DNA from: Cephalopachus bancanus | Taxonomy: Eukaryota; Chordata; Mammalia; Primates; Tarsiidae | Assembly: GCA_027257055.1 (NCBI GenBank) | Contig: JAPVLO010000626.1 | Span: 372,001-436,000, forward strand | Direction of reading: 5' to 3' | Length of the DNA stretch: 64,000 nt | Shown: in pieces, positions 1 through 11,874 of the stretch | Layout: each line of letters opens with the position of its first letter | Position numbering within the stretch: the first letter of the stretch is position 1 | The notes under the pieces: generated by a model | Told to the model about the DNA's origin: nothing | What the model saw: only the letters and a program-made list of their open reading frames with translations | Databases searched by the model: none | Program-made: the position numbers and the translations under genes

Positions 1-117
1 AAAGTAGGATTGCAGAAGCGCCTATTACTTGTTAAGTAGGGAAATTAATGCAGAGTTAATTCCTTCACAGTTCATTACATCAGTTAGGAAACTCTTCTTT
101 TCCTTCTGAGGATGCAG

Positions 118-310
118 TGGGGTTATAGGCATAAGAGTAGACAAAACTGAGTTTAAATCCCGCCTGTACTACTTCATCTCTTGCTAGTTATTTGACCTTG
201 GGCAATTTAACCCCTCTAAGTCTCAGTTTCCTGCGCTGAAAAATGAGGATGATGGCAGTATCTGCCTCAAAGGATTATTGTGAAGAGTCTGAGAGACAAT
301 GTATGTGTTC
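118..310 (+). repeat. MIR SINE, old copy
   Basis: The order of landmarks matches the mammalian MIR core: a 'ttatttgaccttgggcaa' block, then 'ctcagtttcctg', then 'aaaatgaggatgatggcagta', then 'ggattattgtgaag'. This is a tRNA-derived SINE mobilised by L2, inactive in all living mammals. It is diverged, has no visible target duplication and is probably not functional, although MIRs sometimes serve as enhancers. Edges are approximate. Confidence 0.75.
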
Positions 311-1146
311 TTTGTTGTCCAGGGTTGATCAGCCCCACTTCCTATTAAAACCCAGAGACAGCCTTAAGTTCTTTGCCTGAAGGGGGATAGGGAGAGGGAC
401 TGGGCAGAAAGCTCAAATTGTCTACAAGTTTCCTGGCTTCAGTTTACAAAAGCTTAATCCACTAGGATCTAGGGGAACAGAGAGCCTCTGGAATGCAGAA
501 CAAAAGTTTGAGGGAAAAAATGAAAGAAGAAAGATTTCAGGACAAAACTGGAGCAAGATTCCTCTAAGCAGAGTTGAGGGGATGAAAGGAAAAGAGCAGA
601 CAGTAGAGGCTCTGTTAGTGTGGGCTCTGAACCCTGATACTCAGGAGGAAAGGGCCAGGCCCTCTCCAGGGGAGATAAGGGTTTGTCCTTCTAAGCAATC
701 ACACTTGCTTGTCCTAAATGATCCTGTCTAAAATGTGTTGCATTCTTTCCTCCTTCTAGAACAAAGCACTTTTTCTTATTGGCTTAGTCATTATGCACAT
801 TCATTTACGGGCAGCTCTAGTGAGTGATGCCTTCAGGTTCTTTCAAAATCCACAGGGCCGTTTACCTCTGCATTCCATGGCCCCAGACTACTATGCTAAC
901 TAATGCTTGAATCTTCTTTTCCCACTCCCCCCCCCATCATCGGCAGTCTCTTGTCCAATGTCCTTTCCTGCCTGCGGTCAGTTAGTATGTCTCCTTATAG
1001 GGAGCTCCTCTCCTTTATTCTAATTTGCTATTACACACTTCGTGTGAGCTAAGAAATGAAATAAAAATTTCTTAGAATTGAAAGGTAAGAAGATTCTGAG
1101 AGATCAAGGAAAGTTGTGATACGTTTTAGAATATGTGTTTTGACTG
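311..1146. other. No gene seen; low-copy DNA
   Basis: There is no convincing exon, RNA gene or recognised repeat in this stretch. It has mixed base composition with a short C-run near 928-934. It is probably unique or very old sequence. Confidence 0.5.
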
Positions 1147-1546
1147 TGTTGAGGACTGAACTATGTCCCCTCCCCCCATATTCCTATGCTAAAGTCCTAA
1201 CCCCCAATGTGACTGTATTTGGAGATAGGGCATATAAAGTGGTAATAAAGATTAAATGAGGTCATAAGGGTAGGGTCCTAATCAGATAAGACTGCTGTTC
1301 TTATAAAAAGGAGGAGATACCAGGGGCTCACCCTCTCTCCATATGCACACAGAAGAAAGACCATGTGAGGACACAGGGAAAAGGCAGCCATCTACTATCT
1401 GGGAAGAGAGGCCTCACCAGAAACCAACTCTGTTGGCACCTTGATCTTGAACTTCCAGTCTCTACAAGTGTGAAAAAATAAATGTTTGGTTTTTAAGCCA
1501 CCCTATCTTTGGTATTCTGTTACAGCAGCTTGAGAAGACTAATACA
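1147..1546 (+). mobile_element. MLT1A-like solo LTR (ERVL-MaLR)
   Basis: The segment starts TGTTGAGGACTGAA and ends CTAATACA, as MLT1 LTRs do. Inside are the family landmarks 'cctaacccccaatgtgactg', 'gtcataagggtagggtcc', 'ccatgtgaggacacaggg', 'ccttgatcttgaacttcc' and 'aaataaatgttt' (poly(A) signal), then 'taagccaccc'. Its length of about 400 bp is close to a full LTR. No internal retroviral sequence adjoins it, so it is a solo LTR of a non-autonomous MaLR element, long extinct. Confidence 0.85.
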
Positions 1547-1719
1547 GACTACATAAGAGGGCTGTTTTTGAAGAGTTGGGTGCCAACTTTCAGCATCCTG
1601 CCTGTGTTATATCAGAGTGGAGCTGCTGGATAAGTAAGAAGTTACTTTTCAAATGTAGTATTATAAAGAGAAAATTAATGGAGATGCTCCATTATGTGAC
1701 CTATTGAAAAGTATTTTGT

Positions 1720-2012
1720 GGCCTGGCTCGGTGGCTCAGTCTGTAATCCCAGCACTTTGGGAGGCCAAGGCAAGTGAATTGCTTGAGCCCGCAGGTTCAA
1801 GACCAGCCCGGGGAACTTGGCAAGACTTCGTCTCCACAATCAGTCAAAAATTAGCCGGGCATGGTAGTACACACCTGTAGTTCCAGCTACTTGGAAGGCT
1901 GAGGCGGAAGGATCGTCAGAGCCCAGCAGGTTGATTCTGGAGTGGCCGTGAGTATGCCACTATACTCCAGCCTGGGCGACGGAGACTCCAACTCAAAAAA
2001 AAAAGAAAGAAA
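1720..2012 (+). mobile_element. Alu, intermediate-age copy
   Basis: Dimeric Alu with the left arm starting GGCCTGGCTCGG, an A-rich linker, a right arm, and an A-rich tail interrupted by G (aaagaaagaaag). It is bounded by a perfect 14-bp target duplication, gaaaagtattttgt, at 1706-1719 and 2013-2026, which proves L1-type target-primed insertion. Several CpGs of the young consensus have decayed to TG/CA, and the B-box region reads 'gcaggttcaagaccag', so it is older than the copies near 25, 35 and 39 kb. Confidence 0.95.
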
Positions 2013-2026
2013 GAAAAGTATTTTGT

Positions 2027-3499
2027 AAGGTAAAAGTCCAGAGCCATAGTTGATCTTCATCTGCATACTTGTACAATAAGTCCTATTGGTCAGTGTATAG
2101 TGCAACCGGTTAGAACACTGGTGATACAAATCTAAGCAGTGAAATACCATTTTAGTATGAAGCCACTTGAGCGACCATGTTTTAATTAAACTCCAAATAC
2201 ACTTCTGCAGTCATCATCACTAGTTTTCCCAATGCATCATCAAAAAATGCAATTTTTGGAGGGGTTCTCATTGCAAGACCTTCTTGCAAAGGTGCAGAAG
2301 ATAAATTCAAACTGCAAGAACTGTCTGGAAGCTTAATAGCTTAATAGCAAAAATAGCTGTGTTGAGATAAATGTTATTAGCCATTCAGATAGGTCCCATC
2401 CTCACGGTCGTATGCTTTTTGTTATTGTGTTTGAAAAAAAAAAAAAACAATTAGCTAGTTAATCCTATTCATACATTACTTAACTCACAAAGAAGCAAAT
2501 AACAAATCTTAATTTTTTTTCTGAATTCTTCTGGATCAGAAATGGCCAACTACAGATCACATGCCAAATCCAAATCCAAGCACAGCCTGTTTGTGTAAGG
2601 CCTAGACCTGAGAATGATTTGCACATTTTTAAAGGGTTGCAAAAGAAGTAACAATAGAAACCTTATGTGACTGGAAGAGCCTAAAATATCCATTTTATGA
2701 CCCTTTACAGAAAAAGTTTGCCAGGTGGTAAAGTATTGACTTTGGGACAAGTCCTAAGAATGTCATTTATATGAAATCACAAAATGGGACTAAATGTACA
2801 AAACTCCATACACCTTCATTATTCTTCAAATGAAAATATCAATCAGTCTTCACTAAAACAAATAGTCTATGGAAAAGTAAACATATTGGGGGAAAGCGTT
2901 TGTGGCTAATTATTGATATATCCCTTCCAGTGCAGACAGTGTGTTAATGGTTCCAGCATCAGAGCAGGGAAGGGAATAGAAAGGCACAAAGGTAGTGATC
3001 CAAAGAGATAAATTGGTTACAATTGGTGGCAAATCAAAGAAAATTCAGTAGAAACACGTTCATATCAGGCCTTGCTAGAAGGCATGCATCTTGACCAAAT
3101 AGATCTTAGATGTTAAAATCTGCTATTTAATTTGGTTGGGAAAAAAATCAGAAACTAAAAACATTTGCATTATTCTTGGGAGGTTCTTTTGATAACAGAA
3201 ATCTGTTTTTCATCAAGGACAAGTGTGCTGAAGAACTCGTATTTATATTGTAGGGGTTGAACTGCAAAAGGAAAGTTTTAAAAGTAAAGACTGCTTTTGC
3301 TGTGAACAGCCATCCCATGCAGAAGGTAAAGAACAAAAGAGCATTCCTTTTCACTAAGTTCTTCATTGGGATCAGTGATGGAGTATGCTGCATGTTATTT
3401 TGGCTCAAAATCAAATATACCAAATGAGCAAAAAATGTAAAGAGGTAATTAACATTAAGAAATAAAGATATGAGGAAATTGTTATAAAGAAGACTTATA
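2027..3499. other. No gene seen; AT-rich low-copy DNA
   Basis: No exon, RNA gene or recognised mobile element can be supported here. A small tandem copy of 'agcttaat' lies near 2331-2346, and short A- and T-runs occur near 2434 and 2513. Reading frames here are short and frame-shadowed. Confidence 0.45.
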
Positions 3500-3513
3500 A
3501 AGAAATGCAAATT

Positions 3514-3797
3514 TCTTTGAGACAGGGTCTCACTTTGTCACCCAGGCCGGAGAGCAGTGGTGCAATCGTAGCTCACTTCAGCCTCAACCTCAAGCAATCC
3601 TCCAGTCTCAGCCTCCCTAGTAGCTGGGACTACAGGTGCATGCCACCATGACTGGTTAATTTTTTAAAAATTTTATTGTAGGGATGGGATTTCACTATGT
3701 TGCCCAGGCTGATCTTGAACTCTGTGACCTCAAGTGATCCTCCTACCTTGACCTCCCAAAGTGCTGAGATTACAGGTGTGAGCCTCTGCACCTGGCC
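3514..3797 (-). mobile_element. AluJ-like element, ancient
   Basis: Reverse-oriented Alu: it begins 'ctttgagacagggtctcac' and ends 'cacctggcc'. A 14-bp target duplication, aagaaatgcaaatt, flanks it at 3500-3513 and 3798-3811. Its sequence resembles AluJ shared by haplorhine primates rather than the young subfamily of this genome. The poly(A) tail (poly-T here) has been lost. It is inserted at the left edge of an old L1 tail. Confidence 0.9.
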
Positions 3798-3811
3798 AAG
3801 AAATGCAAATT

Positions 3812-4043
3812 AATTTTGAGCTGTCATTTTATGCTTACATCAAATTAGCAAGATTTTTTAATGGCAAGAACATTGCGTGCTGGCAAAGTTGGGGTAAACT
3901 GGTACACAGCTACTACTCATACTAAGTGTCAGAAGATTTTTCCTTCCCTTTGACATAGAATGCTCACTTTGGAGGAATTAATCTTTAAAACTAAATTAAG
4001 AGAAGAAAAAATATCTTGAATCAACAAAGATGTTCACTGCTAC

Positions 4044-4086
<43 letters not shown>

Positions 4087-4330
4087 GCGCAATGAAAATA
4101 CCAAATGTCCAAAAATGGGAGACATGAATAAATAAATGATGTCACATTGACTGCAGAGAATGTTATATAGCCATTAAATCCTAATAATAAAAGACCATGA
4201 AGTAGCATGAAAAAGTATTTGAGGATATTGTCAAGTCATAAAGCAAGTCAGAAATACAAAACAGTATGTATAGTATGTTTATAACTACTAAATGTGTTCT
4301 GTGAACAAAAACTTAAAAGATGCCCCCCAA
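3812..4330 (+). mobile_element. Old L1M 3' end, sense
   Basis: Although decayed, the text follows the end of old L1M elements in order: a 'tggcaaagttggggtaaactgg' zone, a 'caaatgtccaaaaatgggagacatgaataaataaatgatg' zone, 'atgttatatagccatta', and 'gtatgtatagtatg'. It is interrupted by an AC microsatellite. No intact ORF2 remains. Confidence 0.6.
4047..4090. repeat. (AC)n microsatellite with GC end
   Basis: About 19 AC units are followed by a short gcgcgc run, inside the old L1 tail. It is probably length-polymorphic, and the alternating purine-pyrimidine run can adopt Z-DNA. Confidence 0.97.
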
Positions 4331-4385
4331 AAAACATCATATGGGGGTAAGTTTGTAAGAGTATGGATGATTTCTTGGCTCCAAT

Positions 4386-4406
4386 TTTTTTTTCTTTTTC
4401 TTTTTC

Positions 4407-4437
<31 letters not shown>

Positions 4438-4857
4438 GAGAAAGCAGGATTTATTGAGAGGACAGAAAAGTCCCCACAATGGAAGGGGACCTGGAGAGGT
4501 TGCCAATTTGGAGCTGAAACCTGGTGCTTATATAGCCCTAACACTAAGTCAGTTGGTTGGTACTTGGCAGCTAGCTGATTGGTTTGCACTTAGCTGTTCT
4601 GATTGGTCCATACTAAGGACCAATTGGCAGGAGGTAGGGGCCTAATGGTGAGTTGATTGGCTGCTTTTTGATCCCAGCAGTGAGTACTTAAGCTCTGGCT
4701 GGAGAGGCTTGCAGGGAGCTTGTTTACCAAGCTGAGACTGAGAGGCCTGCCAGGATTCCGCTACATTGTTCCCAGAGGACTTGTCTGTCTGTCTCTCTAG
4801 CCTTTCTCTAGCTATCTCCTGTCTCTAGACCACTAAGAAAACAACTCAAGAGATACA
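4386..4857 (-). mobile_element. Retrotransposed LTR 3' end with poly(A) (TINE-like)
   Basis: On the minus strand this reads as a gammaretrovirus-like LTR. It has several CCAAT boxes around 4565-4625, a TATA-like 'gctatataagcacc' at about 4529-4542, and then AATAAA at about 4450-4455. The text stops after 'tcctgctttctc' and runs straight into about 50 nt of interrupted A (plus strand T, 4386-4437). A normal provirus would continue into U5. A stop at the poly(A) site followed by a tail is what a reverse-transcribed, polyadenylated ERV transcript looks like. This matches the LTR-derived, L1-mobilised 'TINE' elements reported for tarsier, as I recall them. The right edge is uncertain and I could not find a target duplication. 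Confidence 0.7.
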
Positions 4858-5280
4858 GTATATGTTAAGTTTTCCCTGTTAAAGAAAAAGCTTGCTGAGC
4901 TACTTGCTTGTGGCTATGAGTATTCTGCTAAATGAACCTAGACCCACCGGAATTTAATGCAACCCATCTTGAACTTGTTTGAAACTCAACTTTCTAGCTG
5001 AGTGATGAAACACCTAAAAGTAGCCACCGACAGAGAAGAGTTTAAAATCTGCTTTATGAGCCAGGCAGAGAGTGAACTCAGAATCTTGCTTCATTTAATG
5101 TACTTTCTCCTTTTTCGTTCAATATCAGGACCTTAATTTCTGCTAAACGAGTCTGCTGAGCTAGTATTTCAGTGTTACCAGGCAAGAAAATAAATTCAGC
5201 TTTGTTTCAAACTGCCATTTAGTAGTCTTTTGTTTTTATCCTTTGCATCTCATTACAATGGGATGTATTATCTAGAGCTC
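4858..5280. other. No gene seen; possible ERV-internal or low-copy DNA
   Basis: If the LTR-poly(A) insertion extends into viral internal sequence, part of it would lie here. I see no recognisable gag, pol or env reading frame and no clear polypurine tract, so I leave the stretch unassigned. Confidence 0.35.
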
Positions 5281-5283
5281 CTG

Positions 5284-5750
5284 CTACTTTTGGGAAACTG
5301 TCTGCCGTGGTAGCTTCCCTCTCCCTGGTAAGGATTGCAATGACAACTGACTGCAATAACGTGAGCCCTTACTGCTTCCAGGATAAAGCCAGCCATTGAA
5401 AACACACCATCCTAACACTAAGCAATCCTTCCTCTTGAGAAATGTTCCCAAGCGGTTGGCCCTAACAGCCAACCCGGGACTGCCAAATATACCTAAGGAC
5501 CATTAGAAAGTCTCCCTTCCTTTAAAGAAAACTCTCACATTAATAGAATGCTTACCAATCAGAGACTGTCTCAATATTTTCTCACTTTATGCTATAAAAC
5601 TGACTTTCCTCTCTACCTTTGAACTCCTGCTGAAATGGAAGGGACCTGCACAGGAGTTCCTTTGCTGCAAGCTGATGAGCAAAAAGCCTTTATTAATTTT
5701 GCCTCAGATTTAGTTTTGCTTTTGACATTTTGTTTTGACAGTTTTTCTAA
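5284..5750 (+). mobile_element. Probable solo LTR (ERV1-like)
   Basis: A 'gctataaaac' TATA-like box at about 5589-5598 follows an AT-rich U3-like part. It is followed about 90 nt later by 'agcaaaaagcctttattaatt', which resembles an R/U5 junction. No viral coding frame adjoins it. Edges and family are not certain, and it could instead be an unnamed old repeat. Confidence 0.35.
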
Positions 5751-6051
5751 TCTTCAAGTAATTAAGATGATACAATTGAGAAGGAATAAAAACCCAATGG
5801 TTCTGTTGAATTACAACACAAAACCCTATTAGAGGAAACTAAAACTAAACTTTTAGAAGCTTAATTATGAAACAACTGAAGATGAAGACAAGATGAACCA
5901 CAATTTTAAAAACTTAGGAATGTAAGATTTCGATCACCTCTCAAAACTATTCAAATTAGAGAGAAACATTTTACTCAAATCAGGGATCATTGTACCAAGA
6001 TTTCTTTCCCTCTGGGCTCATCTAGAATTTCACCAAAGTTCTTTAATTCCT

Positions 6052-6384
6052 GTTTTTGTTTTGTTTTGTTTTGCTTTGTTTTGTTTTGTTTTGTTTTGTT
6101 TTGTTTGAGTTGGAGTCTCACTCTGTCACCCAGACTGGAGTGCAGTGGCCGCTCCCGGCCACCGCAGCCTCGACCTGCTGGGCTCTGGCGATCCTTCCAC
6201 CTCAGCCTTCCGAGTAGCTGGAACTACAGGCGCACGCTACCACGCCCGGCTGATTTTTGATTTATTGTAGAGATGAGGTCTCACCAAGTTGCCCAGGTGG
6301 GTCTCGAACCCGCGGGCTCAGGCAGTCCACTCACCTCAGCCTCCCAAAGGCGCGGGATTACAGGCTGAGCCACCGAGCCCGGCT
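6052..6384 (-). mobile_element. Alu, young local subfamily, long TTTTG tail
   Basis: Reverse-oriented Alu with a tail that has become a (TTTTG)n microsatellite at about 6055-6107. It carries the young-subfamily marks: the right-arm hairpin 'gtggccgggagcggccac' (read on minus) and the left-arm 'gcgggttcgagaccc'. The target duplication is about 10 bp, tttaattcct, at 6042-6051 and 6385-6394. Confidence 0.95.
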
Positions 6385-6653
6385 TTTAATTCCTTTTTTT
6401 ATGTCCATGCGCAGTTCCTCTGACTTCTCAGTCGCCTCTTTCTTGTTATGGTCGAAGTGGCAGAAAGCCACAGGACCACAGCAGACTCACCGTAAACATT
6501 TAATGAGCAGTCAACAACATATCCCCACTCTCTTCTCTCTGCCCCCATCCCCCACCATCATGTCTCTGATTATGAAGTTTCCTTCTCAAAGAAAGCCTGC
6601 TAAAAATGCTCACACTAATCTGTAGGTAACTGACAACAATTAGTGTTAAACCT

Positions 6654-7121
6654 TGTGGCAGGTTCAACTGTGTCTCTCAAAAAACATGTCTCAGTCCTAA
6701 ACCCTGATGTGTGTGGATGTGACCTTATTTGGAAATAAGATATTTGCAGATGAAATCAAGTTAAGATGAGGTCATACAGGATTAGAGTGGGCCCTAAATC
6801 CAATGACAAGTGTCCTTATAAGGAGAGAACGAGATTTAGAGGAACAGAAAGACATATAGGGAAGAAGATCATGTGATCAAAGAGGCAAAGATGAAAGTTA
6901 TGCATCTATAAGCCAAGGGATATCAAGAATTGCAGGGAGCCACCAGAAGCTAAGAGAAAGGCATAAAAGAATCTTTTTCAGAGCCTTCAGAGGGAGCACG
7001 GTCCTGCAGGCACCATGATTTCAGACTTCTAGTCTCCAGAACTATGAAAGAATATATTTTTGTTGTCTAAAGTCACCAAATTTGTAGTGTTTTGTTATAG
7101 CAGCTGGCAAAAACTAATACA
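6654..7121 (+). mobile_element. MLT1C-like solo LTR (ERVL-MaLR)
   Basis: Starts TGTGGCAGGTTCAACTGTG and ends CTAATACAA. Family landmarks run in order: 'gtgaccttatttggaaata', 'gatgaaatcaagttaagatg', 'gggccctaaatccaatgac', 'tccttataagg', 'gccaccagaagcta', 'ccagaactatgaaag' and 'ttgttatagcagc'. About 468 bp, near full length, diverged, with no internal sequence attached. Confidence 0.85.
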
Positions 7122-8929
7122 ACCCTCCTAGGCTATTTGCACTTAAAAGAGATGTAGCTCTGATGATGGAATTGCAAGAATCAATCAGCTGGTGGGGAAG
7201 GCTTTTGAAGTGTAATAGTGCCTGTGGGTAAACACCCTTAAAACACACTAAGTATTTCAAGGGAAAAACCAAACTCTTGAGGAGATGTAGGAGTCTATGT
7301 GTCACAACAGTTGTGAAGAGACAGAGGAAAAGACATTTGAAGTGTTATCAAATACTACTTACACCTGGTATGACTGAACATATAATTTGCTATCAATTAC
7401 TAATTTAGAAACCCATTACTCATCTAGCAGGTTAAATTAGCTTAATCCCCTAAGTGTCTTCTTTACTTTTTTCTCTCTTCCCTTGACCATTTTATTAAGA
7501 AACTCCACTAGAGAGTAGGCAAAGAAAAGGAGAAAGTAGTCCCTATAGGCTGTTAGTAGCCATGAAAAGATTATTTATTGATTCACTAATTTGATTTTGT
7601 TTTTAGTATATTTTTCCCTTCCCCAAAGAAGAAAAGTTTTTGTATTCCTAGGGGATGGGAAAGTTGTGCAGGCTAAAGGAGAGATGTTGTTACATAGCAG
7701 AAAGCAGGGAGCACATACACTCTGTGGGATTTACTTTCAAATCCTTGAGTTCATTGAGGTGATTAAATTAGATCCTAGAAAGGGGGGTAAAGGAATGATA
7801 CTCCTATGTTGATGTTGGGAGGTTCCAAGAATGAAAGCAACTAAATCAGAGAGGGAGAAGGCAACTCCTAGTCGGGAATGGAATCCTGATCCCTAACTTG
7901 GCGAGAACCTCAGTGGAGAGAGGCTGAGGAACCACACAGAGACATAAGCCATTCGAGGAACCACACATGGACATGAACCACTCGCCAGAAGTTCCAACAA
8001 GGATCTCCAGTGGCTACTTGATGTGGAAGCAACCTAAACTTTTAAAAGGGCACCAGTAATCATCTAATATAAAAACCATACTTCATCATAGCCCAAGAGA
8101 GGGAGCAATAAGGACCTGTCCATACCTAAGGAAGTATTTCTCACAGCCCAGGCAAGGTGGAAACTAGAGTCAGATTTGAGGTGATTTTAGAAAAATAAAG
8201 AATGCAAAGAAATATCTCTTATCCACTCAAGTTTGTGGATTAAAGGAAGAAGATTTAGTGAAGGGGCTGGGGGAGTTAATTATTAAAATCAGCTTGAGGG
8301 TTTATATGTGAATTTTAGTTTTGCAGTGGTTTTCCTGAGCCAAATTAATACAGAGAATTAGGAACTGACATAAATACAATTGTCCTTCATTTGTGAAGAG
8401 TTTTATTGCAGCCAAATGACTGAGACTCTGCCTGTGTGGGAGCACTCATGTGTGCCAAAACCTTGTTCTATGACTACTAAAGCACTCACCCACAAAATAG
8501 CTCTCTGGAAACTGAACTCCTAATGGCCATGTTAGAAACTCTGAAATGAAAAGGATTTAGTGTTCAGGCAGTAAAAGCAGGCTTCCTACTCACCTGCTAT
8601 CCCATGATTGGTAAATGCCCAGAGCAAAATTCAACTCAGTTTAGTGTGGGTCACACAGGGCAATGTGTGGCCATAGGTTGCACTGACCTGTGGATGAGAC
8701 AGCAAATTCCCTATTAAAAAGTGTTAAAATTGCTCATAGTTTTGAAATATGCTTTAAAACACAGTTTTAAATAAACCTTTTTTTATTTTTTAAAACTTGC
8801 AGATGTATAGAGGACTCTGATTTAGCATTTTTCTGTGAGTGCTAATTAGAGGGCAACATTAAGGTAGATGATTATGGAAATCAATACAGCCAGAATTTGG
8901 TTATGGAAAAAATAATAATCTATGTTTGG
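7122..8929. other. No gene seen; low-copy DNA
   Basis: No exon or recognised element can be supported. The only local structure is an imperfect 29-bp tandem copy at 7926-7984 ('gaggaaccacaca...' twice). The stretch probably includes unrecognised old repeats. Confidence 0.45.
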
Positions 8930-10320
8930 GAATGAAATCACTAGAGGAGTTCAACTTCTGATATGACAGCATGAAGAGCTTCATAGACTCACTCTACCTA
9001 AACAGTGAAAATCTTTTTAAAAACAACCATTTAATTCTCTAGATATGGGCCTATGAGAATATAGCAAAGGAAAAAAAACATTTATTCAACAAAATCTACT
9101 AAAACTTGGTGAGAACTGTAAGGGTCTGTGGTATGTAAACCAAAACCTATGGCTTCCCTTCCACTTCCCAACTAAGTGAGATGGAAACTCCATTTCACAC
9201 TGGTACAACCAAGAATGCAGGACTCACTCTTTCTCTGTTCCCAGCCAGAGGGCTATCTACAAGGAGAAGCAGGACAATTAGCATTTCACATCTTGCCCCC
9301 AGCTAGCTGTGGGTCAGTATAAATTCCAAGTGAATAAAGCAAAGACGTGTGTGATCTCTTTTGCCCAGCTCTCACTCATGGAATAGAGGTTTTATCTTGA
9401 GTTCAATGCCACTAAGAACAATGAAGCCCCAATTGTCCTTGTCCTATTTCATGAGGCAGGATTTTCACACAAGTATAGCTAAGTTTAGGAGACTGAGACT
9501 ATTACCCTTACAAGTGTTCATCCCCTAAAGCAGAGATGTCACTCAGGGAGAAACAAGTCATTGACTCTACCACCAGCACCTGAGGCACTACTAAGAGATT
9601 TTTCCCCCGGGTTGGGGGGGAGCAGGCCATAGAACAGGGAGTTCCAAATCCCATTCTGGAGGAATCGACTTCATTTGGAACAGAGAGCAGAGAAGCTCAA
9701 GCCTAAGGACACTCTCAAAAACAGTGGAAGTTGTGCTGAAAGGCAATTAGGAAAAGATTGGTAGTTTCACTTAAGATATACATTAAATTGTAGGCAAACT
9801 AAGTTGCTGGAGAAAAATGGGGAAGGATAGCTGGGAAGCGCTCTTCTGGGTCAGAACAAATTGAAAATACTAAACTCAGGAAGTATCCCTTTTAAGGAGC
9901 CCAAATTTGATTGGATTAGTTTGAGGAGTGATGTCAGTACATTGTTGAAAACAATAGAACATGCAGTTGACAATTATAGAAGCATAACAGTTGAGTAAAG
10001 TCAGAAAAAAACAGAGTCTTGCCAAAACCACTATCATCCCAGGGTTATTGTGGGCATACTCAAGACTGAACCCTCTGAGGAGCAACATCAGAGACTCACA
10101 CTATGGGGATGGGAGTGAGTAGACCTCACTAAAATAATCCGTAAGTCATTAAATAAGTAAGCAAGCAAGTAACAATAACAAGCCTTGGAGTCACTGGGGA
10201 AGGGGGTACCAATACCTGTTTGCTACAATATGTTATCTAAGTATTCAAAGAAACAGAAAAGTATGACCCATATGTTGCAGGGGGAAGCAAGCAACAGAAG
10301 CTGCCTGTGAGGGTGACTAG

Positions 10321-10617
10321 ATGTCAGATTTAACAAAGACTTCAATAAGCCATTATAAACGTATTCAAAGAACTAAAAGAAATCAAAATTATAGAAGGAA
10401 AGTATGGAAACAATGTTGCATTAAATGGAAAATGCCAATAAAGAAAAATTATATAAAGAACCAAAAGGAAATTCTGAAGTTGAAAAGTAAAATAACTGAA
10501 ATGAAAAATACACTACAGAAGTTCAATAGTAGATATGAAATGGCAGACGAAAGAATTAATGAGCTTGAAGATAAATCAATAGAGATTATCCAATCAGAAG
10601 GAGAGAAAAAAGAATAA
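10321..10617 (+). pseudogene. L1 ORF1 fragment, coiled-coil region
   Basis: A 98-codon open frame ends in the ORF1p coiled-coil signature (NTLQKFNSRYEMADERINEL, then ELEDKSIEIIQSE). ORF1p is the trimeric RNA-binding chaperone of LINE-1. Here only the coiled coil survives in frame. The RRM and C-terminal zones follow as broken DNA up to about 10990. It is not expected to make protein. Confidence 0.8.
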
Positions 10618-11874
10618 AGAAAGGTGGAAAAAGCTTCAGAGAAATATGGGACACCATTAAGTGCACCAACAGCTGGGTAGTGATAGTAACAAAAAGAAAG
10701 ATGACTAAGCAAGAAGCAGAAAACAATAGTTGAAGAAATGATGGCTGAAAATTGACCAAGTGTATTGAAAAATATTAATCTGTACATCTGAGAATTAACA
10801 GAAAGTCCAGTTAAGATAAACACAGAGATCTACAAAAGGCACATCATAGTAAAAATACTGAAAGCCATAGACAAGGAGAAAATCTTGGAAACAAGAAAAA
10901 CGATCACTATATGGGAACCACAATAAGATTTGCTAACTTCTCATCAGAAACAATGGAGTCTGAAAGGCAGTAACATATTCAAAATATGTAACTGAACTTT
11001 AATCCACATGACAAAGAACATCATTAACAACAATCATGTAATTATAAACAACAGTGTAAATGCATATTCTCCTTTCTTTTAAAAATCAATATTGTTAAGC
11101 AATATCGCATATAATGTATCATTGAGCCTATAACATATAAAAAATGTAATATAGTTGTCAATAACCACACAAAGAAAGTGAGTGGTAGCAAAACTGCACT
11201 GGGCTAAGGAAATGATTCCAAGTGGTAACAGGAAACCACAGAAATGATAAATAAGAGGATAAATATACCAAAAGCTACAAATATATACTTGTTTATCTTT
11301 CTTCTTTTAGATTCCATAAAACACATAAAATTATCTAAAGTAACAATTATGACAGTGTATCATTGGGTTTGTAACATTTGTAGATTTAATATGTATAACA
11401 GTAATACCACAAAAAGAAGGAAAGGCATAGAATTATAGAGGAATGGCATTTCTACATCTTACTAGAGCTAAGCTAAAATAAATCTGAAGTTATTTCTGAT
11501 GAATGACTAATAAATATATTAGAAAATCATTTAAAAATGAAAATGCTACATTAGAAAATATTCACTTAATGCTGAAGAAAGTAGTAAAGCAAGAACAGAG
11601 GAACAAGAAAGACATAAAGACAGGAGACATATAGAAAAATGTAATACGGCAGATATAAATCTAACTATATCATTAATAAAATTAAATGTGAATTCATTAT
11701 TAAGCAATCTAATAAAAAGATTGAAAAACCGGATTTAAAAACAAGATCTAATTATATGCTATCTATAAAAGAAACTACTAGGATTCAAGTATTCAAAATA
11801 AATTGAAAGTAAAGGTATACAAAAAGATATATTATGCAAATAACCACAAGAAAGCTGGAGTGGCTCTACTAATA

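Noticed and set aside
4322..4350. 'gccccccaaaaaacatc...atggggg' as a fourth mariner end
   Set aside because: No TA flanks, no partner end at about 560 bp and no transposase sequence nearby.
4292..4645. 117-codon frame on the plus strand across the T-run
   Set aside because: It is the antisense translation of an A-tail and LTR (runs of Phe and Leu).
6066..6625. Frames of 64 and 122 codons rich in '[12 protein letters not shown]' and '[20 protein letters not shown]'
   Set aside because: These are well-known antisense Alu translations, repeated at every minus-oriented Alu in the window.
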